Shown here: positions 1 to 5,187 of the stretch, piece by piece
Layout of the letters: each line of letters starts with the position of its first letter
Numbering within the stretch: the first letter of the stretch is position 1
Assembly (NCBI GenBank): GCA_043805315.1
Contig: JAZDID010000122.1
Span: 1-9,103, forward strand
Direction of reading: 5' to 3'
DNA: 9,103 bases
From: JAHJEM01 sp043805315
GTDB taxonomy: Archaea; Nanobdellota; Nanobdellia; Woesearchaeales; JAHJEM01
Notes under the pieces: generated by a model
What the model was told of the DNA's origin: nothing
The model's database searches: none
What the model saw: the letters and a program-made list of their open reading frames with translations, nothing else
Position numbers and translations under genes: made by a program

Positions 1-451
1 GATAAAGCCTCTTGTGTTATTGATGAGGTGAGAGAGACGTATGATAAAGAAACTACGAGGAAATCTGATTTTCCTAATCTAGAAGTTGTTCTAATTATCG
101 AAGGCAAAGTTAGGGTTCCCATTGATAATGTTCGTTGCTACACCGTTATTGGCCCAAAAAAATTTCAAATGTGGGGAAAGACAGACTCCCTTAACCAAGT
201 AGCTCCCCAGTGGCCAGAAACAAAAGAACTTTCAGGTTTTATCTGTCGAGGTATTGGCAACAGATGTTATGATACGTGTAGGTACCATACAAATCACAAC
301 AAAAAGTAAAAATCCAATTTTTCTCTTTCTGTCGCCTGAGGGCAAATTGCAACTAATTCCAGTTATGCGAAAAAACGAAAATTCTTCACTTATAGCATGT
401 ATATTCACTGTCGAAATTCCTGACAAGATCGAGGTGAAGAAGGCAGAGTGA
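1..451 (+). pseudogene. Hypothetical protein, 5'-truncated by window edge and apparently frameshifted
   Basis: The reading frame is open from base 1 (D-K-A-S-C-V-I-D-E...) and closes at 309, but its last ~20 residues (cysteine-rich, ...RCYDTCRYHTN) look out of frame. A second frame, open from 203, runs to a stop at 449-451 and reads like a normal beta-strand-rich protein ending KIEVKKAE. Removing one A from the run at 222-225 joins the two as ...WPETK/NFQVLSVEVL..., giving a continuous product of about 149 residues. I infer one gene broken by a one-base insertion. The alternative is a separate small gene starting at TTG 254, but that start has no promoter or convincing ribosome binding site. 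I do not recognise the family. It looks soluble, with no membrane segment or signal peptide in the visible part. The base composition is noticeably AT-richer than the middle of the window. Confidence 0.5.
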
Positions 452-484
452 GGGCTGGAGTTTGCAGAGCTGGGGATGAGTTTT

Positions 485-497
485 AAAAAAGAATAAA
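485..497 (-). terminator. Putative U-rich terminator of the 74-residue gene
   Basis: Read on the minus strand, this stretch is CTTTATTCTTTTTT-like and begins about 14 bases after the stop codon of the 511-735 gene. Archaeal RNA polymerase commonly stops at such T-rich tracts without needing a hairpin. This is a call from composition and position only. Confidence 0.35.
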
Positions 498-510
498 GGC
501 AAAGAATTAT

Positions 511-735
511 TTATTTCCACTTCCAAGGATTAAGAATGTACTTGTCAACTGGATCTTTTAACGCTTGAAACGCGCCTTCATAATCGCCTGCTTGCAAAGC
601 TCTCGCAATTCTTTGAGCATGCGCTCTTTGTTCTTCAGCATTGAGTCTATATTCTAATGCGTGAACTCGCCTTATGCTTTCCCAATCAATTTCTGGCACT
701 TTGCATGTTGGAAATTCCGCAGTTAAAGTTGTCAT
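511..735 (-). CDS. Small helical hypothetical protein (74 aa)
   Basis: Unrecognised protein of 74 residues. It opens MTTLTAEFPTCKVPEIDWES and continues with a long stretch of predicted helix (residues about 17-58) rich in Arg, Ala, Glu and Gln, then ends in a basic, aromatic tail NPWKWK. There is no signal peptide or membrane helix, so it is probably cytosolic. The start ATG at 735 is supported by a TATA box centred about 27 nt upstream and by the lack of any Shine-Dalgarno sequence before it, as expected for a leaderless transcript. It faces the frameshifted gene at 1-451 convergently. Function unknown; the charged helix and aromatic tail would fit a small binding or adaptor protein, but nothing in the sequence establishes that. 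Existence as a real gene is well supported by the promoter and the natural amino-acid composition. Confidence 0.75.
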   Translation of the reverse strand: MTTLTAEFPTCKVPEIDWESIRRVHALEYRLNAEEQRAHAQRIARALQAGDYEGAFQALKDPVDKYILNPWKWK

Positions 736-757
736 AAGATGGGGATGTGATAAGAGC

Positions 758-766
758 TATTTAAAT
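758..766 (-). promoter_or_regulatory. TATA box for the 74-residue gene
   Basis: The minus strand reads ATTTAAATA with a purine-rich CGAAAG just upstream, resembling a BRE element. Its centre lies about 27 nt before ATG 735, so the transcript should begin at or within a few bases of the start codon. Confidence 0.65.
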
Positions 767-858
767 CTTTCGATTTTATGGTCTTTTGATAGTAGTAACA
801 ATTCTCGTCACTTTCGTGAATTTTGCTCCTGTAGCGATTAAGATTAATTCCTGCCTCA

Positions 859-1746
859 TCAGTTTTGTGTGCTATTGTCCTTCGCAGTCCGTTTCCTGCA
901 CTCTTCCTGCATTGTGGAGAAGTTGATGTCAGGACAGATTGAGGAATCGTTCATCCGGATAGCGACGTTGAGCAGGCAGATGCCTTTCACATCTTCCTGG
1001 GTGATCTTGTCGCATGCTTGTTTTGAGGGGATCAGATAGCCGAGTTTGAAATAGCAGGTGTCCTGCGTAGTGAGGTTGAGTATTCTCTGGCAGGTTTGCA
1101 GGTGTGCTGTCTGGAGAGCGACCTCCAGCATGCAGTCGTCCATGATCTTGGGGATTTGGGTTCTCCTGCAGAGCTCAGGATTGGACATGTTGAGCGCAAG
1201 GTCATAGTAGCACTTGATCTTGAGGCTTGTGGCATTGACTGGCTCGCAATAGCTCTCGTTCTGGCGCAGCAAAGAGAAGCTTGCATAGCATTGGTCTTTC
1301 CAGCCGATGTCTGTGATATCAGTGCAGAATCCGGGCTCATCCAGCTTCAAGGCCACCCGCGTAAAGCAAGCTCCCCGGGTCTGCTCATTCACAATGGTCC
1401 TGCAGAGCGAGATATTCACTGTTTCTTTGCCTAGTTCGTTGATGCACCAGTCCTTCCATTGCTGGTCAGTGATGTAGTCGCAGATTTCCTGGTTTGACTG
1501 CAATGCAGCAAAGTCAAAGAGGCAATTGTACTTTTCCTCTCCCTCTTTCATCTCCCAGCAGCCGCTTCCTTCAAGGAGCAGAGGAGTTTTTTGTGTATAA
1601 TAGACTCTCCAGATGACCGTGATGAGGATGACGAGCAGGACGATCGCGACGATAGTGAGGATGACAGGAGTGTTCCTTCCTTTCTTCTCATTTGGTTTTG
1701 TCGACGTATTCTGTTGTTTCAGCTGTTTCCTCTGTCTTCGTGCCAT
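859..1746 (-). CDS. Membrane-anchored extracellular cysteine-repeat protein (295 aa)
   Basis: The chosen start is ATG 1746 (M-A-R-R-Q-R-K), about 32 nt from a TATA box; an in-frame TTG at 1755 is less likely. Residues 1-27 are strongly basic (cytosolic), 28-46 form one transmembrane helix, and 47-295 should lie outside the cell. The outer part has 18 cysteines at 63, 75, 89, 101, 115, 127, 141, 153, 167, 179, 193, 205, 219, 231, 245, 257, 271 and 283. The spacing alternates 12 and 14 without exception, giving nine C-x11-C units in a 26-residue period. Units often read W/x-K-D-x-C-Y/F-x-x-hydrophobic-A-L. This suggests a helix-turn-helix solenoid stapled by disulfides. Eight N-x-S/T sequons (N111, 163, 171, 186, 224, 266, 275, 291) point to heavy N-glycosylation. 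I know no named family for it; a cell-surface binding or structural role is inferred from topology. Confidence 0.85.
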   Translation of the reverse strand: MARRQRKQLKQQNTSTKPNEKKGRNTPVILTIVAIVLLVILITVIWRVYYTQKTPLLLEGSGCWEMKEGEEKYNCLFDFAALQSNQEICDYITDQQWKDWCINELGKETVNISLCRTIVNEQTRGACFTRVALKLDEPGFCTDITDIGWKDQCYASFSLLRQNESYCEPVNATSLKIKCYYDLALNMSNPELCRRTQIPKIMDDCMLEVALQTAHLQTCQRILNLTTQDTCYFKLGYLIPSKQACDKITQEDVKGICLLNVAIRMNDSSICPDINFSTMQEECRKRTAKDNSTQN

Positions 1747-1773
1747 GAGAATCAAGAGTGAGGGGGAACGGGC

Positions 1774-1782
1774 TATTTAAAA
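1774..1782 (-). promoter_or_regulatory. TATA box for the cysteine-repeat protein
   Basis: The minus strand reads TTTTAAATA, centred about 32 nt upstream of ATG 1746. No Shine-Dalgarno sequence lies before that ATG (the preceding bases are CTTGATTCTC), which favours a very short leader and the ATG over the upstream TTG. Confidence 0.6.
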
Positions 1783-1854
1783 ACATTATGATTTTTAATT
1801 CCTGTGAAATCGTTCATCAGAGCATCTCAGAAGAGAAAAGAATATACCAATGCA

Positions 1855-1894
1855 CCTGTGCCGCACAATCAAAAGAAGGGTTTCACGGCACAGG
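1855..1894 (-). repeat. Perfect 9-bp inverted repeat, candidate hairpin/terminator
   Basis: CCTGTGCCG at 1855-1863 pairs perfectly with CGGCACAGG at 1886-1894, leaving a 22-base loop. It sits between the stop of the 60-residue gene (1941) and the promoter of the cysteine-repeat gene (about 1778). On the minus strand it is followed, after a short gap, by a pyrimidine-rich stretch (ATTCTTTTCTCTTC). It may end transcription of the 60-residue gene or stabilise its 3' end; an operator upstream of the next gene is the other option. The stem is GC-rich enough to be stable, but the role is inferred. Confidence 0.4.
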
Positions 1895-1940
1895 CACTGG
1901 CATCTTTTGGGGGTATTGTCGGGTGATTACATGAAAAATG

Positions 1941-2123
1941 TCAAAAATTGAGAGCGTTTTCATCGTAATCCTCTGCGATGCTGACTTGGCGCGGAGTCCT
2001 GATCTCCTGCAGGACATCCATGTCTCCTTCTTCAAGGAATTCCATGCGGAGCTCTTCAATGGATTCATGCTCCATGTTGAATGGGCTCTTGCTCTTGTCA
2101 TGCCATTTCCAATTCCTTTTCAT
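1941..2123 (-). CDS. Small acidic hypothetical protein (60 aa) with strong Shine-Dalgarno
   Basis: Unrecognised 60-residue protein. It begins M-K-R-N-W-K-W-H-D-K-S-K with a basic, tryptophan-bearing head and continues with an acidic helix (residues about 18-42, EHESIEELRMEFLEEGDMD...) and an acidic tail ending DENALNF. The start at ATG 2123 is decided by a near-perfect GGAGGTGAT Shine-Dalgarno sequence whose GGAGG ends 7 nt before it; an in-frame TTG at 2141 lies upstream of that motif and is rejected. This is unlike the other genes here, most of which appear leaderless, and implies a real 5' leader. It is divergent from the seven-helix membrane protein gene at 2251. No membrane helix or metal motif is visible. 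Overlapping plus-strand and minus-strand frames in this interval look like shadows. Function unknown. Confidence 0.7.
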   Translation of the reverse strand: MKRNWKWHDKSKSPFNMEHESIEELRMEFLEEGDMDVLQEIRTPRQVSIAEDYDENALNF

Positions 2124-2126
2124 AAT

Positions 2127-2135
2127 ATCACCTCC
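2127..2135 (-). promoter_or_regulatory. Strong Shine-Dalgarno site for the 60-residue gene
   Basis: The minus strand reads GGAGGTGAT followed by ATT and ATG. This matches the consensus anti-Shine-Dalgarno complement almost in full and has optimal spacing. It fixes the start at 2123. Confidence 0.75.
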
Positions 2136-2216
2136 AATCAAACTCTTTTAGAGCAATGAAGAGCACCTGGAAGATATGCTTTGTGAAGAGGTGGTAAAGA
2201 CTGAAAATCCACAAGC

Positions 2217-2224
2217 TTTTTAAA
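2217..2224 (+). promoter_or_regulatory. TATA box of the 7TM/wHTH operon, possibly bidirectional
   Basis: TTTTTAAA is centred about 30 nt upstream of ATG 2251, matching the leaderless spacing seen elsewhere in the window. Read on the minus strand it is TTTAAAAA, so it could also serve the divergent 60-residue gene, which would then carry a leader of roughly 65-75 nt. No better TATA box for that gene is obvious. Confidence 0.6.
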
Positions 2225-2250
2225 CCATCAATGGCTATGCTCACTGGAAA

Positions 2251-2919
2251 ATGGCGCATCTTATTGTGAGTCCCTATTGGTTCTATGGAGTCGATTCCCT
2301 ATTTGAGATAATCGGCATGATCGTCTCGCTTCTCATCGCTTATTTCAGCTACAAGATCTACAAGTATTCTTCCTCGAAGACCTATCGGATAATGTCCCTG
2401 GCATTCTTCTTCATCGCCATATCCTATTTCATCAAGATCATCACAAACACCTTCATCTATTTCAAGATACTCAGCTTTGAGCATTTTGTGGTCATGAACC
2501 AGCTTGTCGAGCTGAACATGATCTATACTGTCGGGTTTGTCCTGTTGCGCGTCGCGTTCCTCATGGGGCTCATCCTGCTGCTCTCCCTAGCATTGAAGAT
2601 CAATGACATAAAAATCATTTTCTTGCTGTTCTTCTTCAGCGTCATCACTGCTGCGTTCAGCGATTACAAGTATTACATCTTCCACCTGACTGCAGCCATC
2701 CTTCTGGTCTTTATCGCCAGGTATTTTTACAAAAACTACTGCGAGAAAAGGACAGGCACCTCGCACTGCATCTTCAATTCCTTTGCCATTCTCGCTGTCG
2801 CAAATTTCATCTTCATGTTCGTCCTGCTGAACAACATCTTTTATGTAGTCGGCGAGGTTGTCCAGCTTGTGGGATATTTAGTGCTGCTTTCAGTGCAGGT
2901 GCGGGTGCTCAAAAAATGA
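2251..2919 (+). CDS. Seven-helix integral membrane protein (222 aa)
   Basis: Predicted polytopic membrane protein with about seven hydrophobic segments at residues 12-34, 46-70, 90-117, 121-138, 141-161, 174-194 and 197-217. Loops are short and basic clusters (YKIYKYSSSKTYR, KNYCEKR, RVLKK) suggest several inward-facing turns. There is no large soluble domain. The start ATG 2251 fits the TATA box at 2217-2224; an ATG at 2231 is out of frame. The stop overlaps the start of the winged-helix gene by four bases (ATGA), so the two are translationally coupled and probably act together. I do not recognise a named family or any transporter signature. Its seven-helix fold without an attached kinase, paired with a DNA-binding partner, would suit a membrane sensor or anchor for that partner. 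This is inference from context only. Confidence 0.85.
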   Translation: MAHLIVSPYWFYGVDSLFEIIGMIVSLLIAYFSYKIYKYSSSKTYRIMSLAFFFIAISYFIKIITNTFIYFKILSFEHFVVMNQLVELNMIYTVGFVLLRVAFLMGLILLLSLALKINDIKIIFLLFFFSVITAAFSDYKYYIFHLTAAILLVFIARYFYKNYCEKRTGTSHCIFNSFAILAVANFIFMFVLLNNIFYVVGEVVQLVGYLVLLSVQVRVLKK

Positions 2920-3194
2920 GCTTGCGAAGAAACAAGATCCAGATCATCCATGATATTCTGAAGTCCATCATAGACAAGAATGGGAAGATCAAGCCCACGC
3001 ATCTCCTGTACAAGTCCAACCTCTCGCACCAGAAGATGACTGAGTACATCCAGGAGCTCATCCAGAAAGAGATGCTGTCTGAAGTGGAGGAGAAGAGCGG
3101 GAAATTCTACATGATCACAGACAAGGGAAGGACATTCTTCCACGAGTACCGGAAGATCAGGGAGTTCATCAGCAGCTTTGGATTGGAAGAGTGA
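2916..3194 (+). CDS. Winged-helix DNA-binding protein, HTH_45/Sso10a-like (92 aa)
   Basis: Small basic winged helix-turn-helix protein resembling the archaeal HTH_45 (PF14947) group, to which Sso10a-type DNA-binding proteins are related. Residues 5-21 form helix 1 (RNKIQIIHDILKSII). Residues 26-50 hold the helix-turn-helix with the characteristic K-P-T-H-L-L-Y-K-S-N-L-S motif followed by a recognition helix. Residues 51-71 form the wing, with Y65-M-I-T-D-K-G. The carboxy-terminal helix (72-89, RTFFHEYRKIREFISS) probably mediates dimerisation. The ATG is embedded in the stop of the upstream seven-helix gene (ATGA), so expression is coupled. Homologues act as transcription regulators or chromatin-type proteins; the coupling suggests a regulator whose activity depends on the membrane protein. 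Family call is from remembered motifs, not from a search. Confidence 0.85.
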   Translation: MSLRRNKIQIIHDILKSIIDKNGKIKPTHLLYKSNLSHQKMTEYIQELIQKEMLSEVEEKSGKFYMITDKGRTFFHEYRKIREFISSFGLEE

Positions 3195-3235
3195 ACACAT
3201 TTGATTTCTACTTTGCAATAAAGACAATCAGAAAA

Positions 3236-3244
3236 ATTTAAATA
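3236..3244 (+). promoter_or_regulatory. TATA box for the DxDxDG exported protein
   Basis: ATTTAAATA, preceded by purine-rich CAGAAAA (BRE-like), is centred 28 nt upstream of ATG 3268. Its presence shows that this gene is not simply the third gene of the preceding operon. Confidence 0.65.
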
Positions 3245-3267
3245 TCGCTTTCCATTCTTGCCAGGCC

Positions 3268-3708
3268 ATGAACTCCACACTCCAAAGAACACTTGGCTGC
3301 CTTGCAGCTGCATATCTCATCACCACTGCGTCCTGCGCGCCTGTGCAGAAGAATCTCCAAGTGACTGATTCTTCCAAGGAATTCGTCTTCCGGCCTTCTC
3401 CGTATGATTTAGTCGATATCATCTGCAGCGCAAATCAACCAGTGGGCATGATGACAAGACATAATGATTATGGAAGCATTGACCACCTCTTTCTTGACTG
3501 GGATCAGGATGGAAAAATTGATGGCGTCCTTCTCATGAGGTCTATGCCCTACCAGGATCTTTCGAAAGACACAGACCCCTTGCTTGTGGACATCCCCAGA
3601 TATGATATATATCTGCTTACGAAAGGACCGTTGTTCGACGATCTGGTAAAGACAATGCAGCCACCTGAAAAGATACAGCTGACTCCTGCGAAAAGAGTCT
3701 ATAAGTGA
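3268..3708 (+). CDS. Small exported protein, possible lipoprotein, with calcium-type loop (146 aa)
   Basis: The amino end is a short signal-like sequence: few charges, then a hydrophobic core C-L-A-A-A-Y-L-I (residues 11-18) and T-T-A-S-C23. C23 could be a lipid-attachment cysteine, although the -3 residue (T) is not the usual Leu/Val/Ile, so ordinary cleavage near A21-S22 is possible. The mature part contains D77-W-D79-Q-D81-G-K-I-D85, a DxDxDG loop of the EF-hand/dockerin type that normally binds calcium, flanked by strands (DHLFLDW, GVLLMRSM). The rest (ending PPEKIQLTPAKRVYK) has no motif I recognise. The start is set by the TATA box 28 nt upstream. Likely role: a secreted or membrane-tethered envelope protein stabilised by calcium. 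A single loop is weak proof of calcium binding. Confidence 0.7.
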   Translation: MNSTLQRTLGCLAAAYLITTASCAPVQKNLQVTDSSKEFVFRPSPYDLVDIICSANQPVGMMTRHNDYGSIDHLFLDWDQDGKIDGVLLMRSMPYQDLSKDTDPLLVDIPRYDIYLLTKGPLFDDLVKTMQPPEKIQLTPAKRVYK

Positions 3709-3794
3709 AGCCTTCAAGAGAATTTCTAGAACTTTGCAGCTGCTCACCCGCGCTGAAACGCGAGACTTTCAACAGAGTCGAAGGATGCATTAAC

Positions 3795-3802
3795 TTTTTA
3801 AA
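3795..3802 (+). promoter_or_regulatory. TATA box for endonuclease Q
   Basis: TTTTTAAA is centred about 25 nt upstream of ATG 3824. The 115-base gap before the gene (3709-3823) otherwise shows only short 4-base palindromes (for example CGCG-ctgaaa-CGCG), none convincing. Confidence 0.6.
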
Positions 3803-3823
3803 CCCTTCAGCCATCCTCCTATC

Positions 3824-5122
3824 ATGCAATTCTTCGCAGACCTCCACCTTCACAGCCGCTTCTCGCGCGCAACATCAAAGGACTTGACCATCCCGAATCT
3901 TGAGAAGTATGCGCGCATCAAGGGCATTGGCTTGTTAGGGACAGGCGATTGCCAGCATCCGGGGTGGAACGAGGAATTGAAAAAATATTTCGTAAAGGAA
4001 AAGGAAGGAATCTATTACACTGAGACAGGTTTCCCGTTCATCCTTTCCACTGAGATCTCGCTCATCTATTCAGACGCAGGCAAAGGAAGGAGGGTGCATC
4101 TTGTTGTCCTCCTGCCTTCTTTTGCAGCTGTTGACCAACTCATTTCCTACCTCAAAAAGCATGGCAGGCTTGATTATGACGGCAGGCCGATCTTCAACAT
4201 TCCCTGTGACAGGTTTGTCGCAGACTTGAAGAATATCAGCGATGACATCGAGATCATTCCTGCGCATATCTGGACTCCCTGGTTCTCCTTGTTTGGCTCA
4301 AAATCAGGCTATGACTCGCTCAAGGACTGCTTTAAAGACCAGGCAAAGCATATCCATGCATATGAGACAGGCTTGTCTTCAGACCCGCCGATGAACTGGA
4401 GGATTTCCGAGCTTGATAATCTGACGTTGGTAAGCTTTTCTGACCTGCACAGCTACTGGCCCTGGAGAATAGGCAGGGAAGCCACAATATTTGATATTGA
4501 TCTCACGTATAAGAACCTGCTTGCTGCATTGCGGACAAGAAAAGGCTATGTCGGCACGATTGAAGTCGATCCGTGCTATGGCAAGTACCATTTTGACGGC
4601 CATAGGAGCTGCAATGTCTCGCTCGCACCTGCTGAATCCCTCAAGCTCAAGAATATCTGCCCTGTCTGCAGGCGGCCGTTGACAGTCGGAGTCCTGCAGA
4701 GGGTTGAGGAGCTCGCTGAAAAAGACAGGCCTGAAGGCTATAGGCCAAAGCAGCAGTATTCTTATTACAGCCTCATCTCACTCTCAGAGATCATCAGCCT
4801 AGTCCTCGGCAAAGGGGTTGCGACAAAAGAGGTCTGGAAGGAATATTACACTATTTTGAAAGCAGGAAAGGACGAGCTTGATGTGCTCCTCAATCTTCCG
4901 TATGAAAAGCTCAAAGAGGTTACCAGCGAGAAGATCAGTCAAACCATCATTGAGAGCAGAGAAGGAAAGATGTCTGTGAAGCCAGGCTATGACGGCGTCT
5001 ATGGTGTTCCGCTTATTGAGGGCGTGGAACCGAAGATAATGAGCGAGGATGGGAATGGAGAAACTGAAAAACCTCAAACTCAACCAGCAAAGAGCCAGAA
5101 AGGACTTGGTGACTTCTTCTGA
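3824..5122 (+). CDS. Endonuclease Q (EndoQ), PHP-domain DNA repair nuclease (432 aa)
   Basis: EndoQ, first characterised in Pyrococcus furiosus, nicks DNA 5' of deaminated bases (uracil, hypoxanthine, xanthine) and abasic sites and works with the sliding clamp PCNA. The sequence fits throughout. Residues 1-210 form the PHP metal-binding domain, with D6-L-H8-L-H10, G-T-G-D42, T-E77-I-S, V-H92, P-A-H148-I-W and F-S-D207-L-H209. A zinc-binding segment follows, with H260, C263, C279-x2-C282 and possibly C251. A helical carboxy-terminal region comes next. The last eight residues, Q425-K-G-L-G-D-F-F432, are a textbook PIP-box (QxxLxxFF), placed at the extreme end as in archaeal PCNA partners. The length is close to the ~424 residues of the Pyrococcus enzyme. 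The start ATG 3824 places the HxH motif near the terminus and suits the TATA box. All key residues are present, so the enzyme should be active. Confidence 0.93.
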   Translation: MQFFADLHLHSRFSRATSKDLTIPNLEKYARIKGIGLLGTGDCQHPGWNEELKKYFVKEKEGIYYTETGFPFILSTEISLIYSDAGKGRRVHLVVLLPSFAAVDQLISYLKKHGRLDYDGRPIFNIPCDRFVADLKNISDDIEIIPAHIWTPWFSLFGSKSGYDSLKDCFKDQAKHIHAYETGLSSDPPMNWRISELDNLTLVSFSDLHSYWPWRIGREATIFDIDLTYKNLLAALRTRKGYVGTIEVDPCYGKYHFDGHRSCNVSLAPAESLKLKNICPVCRRPLTVGVLQRVEELAEKDRPEGYRPKQQYSYYSLISLSEIISLVLGKGVATKEVWKEYYTILKAGKDELDVLLNLPYEKLKEVTSEKISQTIIESREGKMSVKPGYDGVYGVPLIEGVEPKIMSEDGNGETEKPQTQPAKSQKGLGDFF

Positions 5123-5157
5123 TCGTTTTATGATTTTAAAGTGGTTAAAAAAAAAGA

Positions 5158-5166
5158 TTTATAAAT
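5158..5166 (+). promoter_or_regulatory. TATA box with A-rich BRE for the 292-residue gene
   Basis: TTTATAAAT follows a run of nine A residues and AAGA, a strong archaeal BRE/TATA combination. It is centred 26 nt upstream of ATG 5188. It lies only about 40 bases after the EndoQ stop, so this gene has its own promoter. Confidence 0.7.
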
Positions 5167-5187
5167 CCCTCTCATTTCCTCTTCTGT

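Noticed and set aside
809..820. TCAC-tttc-GTGA mini-palindrome between two minus-strand genes
   Set aside because: A four-base stem is expected by chance and is not followed by a T-rich tract.
1096..1434. 112-residue plus-strand open frame inside the cysteine-repeat gene
   Set aside because: It is antisense to a gene with perfect periodic cysteines, a membrane helix and a promoter; no TATA box serves the antisense frame.
1855..1894. Inverted repeat considered as an insertion-sequence end or CRISPR repeat
   Set aside because: It occurs once, has no transposase or spacer pattern nearby, and has no target duplication that I can see.
1883..2159. Alternative frames on both strands over the 60-residue gene (1883-2101 minus, 1938-2159 plus)
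   Set aside because: Neither has a promoter or ribosome binding site, whereas the 1941-2123 frame has an ideal Shine-Dalgarno sequence and a natural composition.
2841..3227. 128-residue minus-strand frame opposite the winged-helix gene
   Set aside because: Shadow of the coupled operon; the wHTH motif on the plus strand is clear and no promoter faces this frame.
3709..3823. Short palindromes (GCAGCTGC, CGCG-ctgaaa-CGCG) considered as a terminator or small RNA before EndoQ
   Set aside because: Stems are only four bases and there is no T-run; nothing beyond the TATA box is supported.
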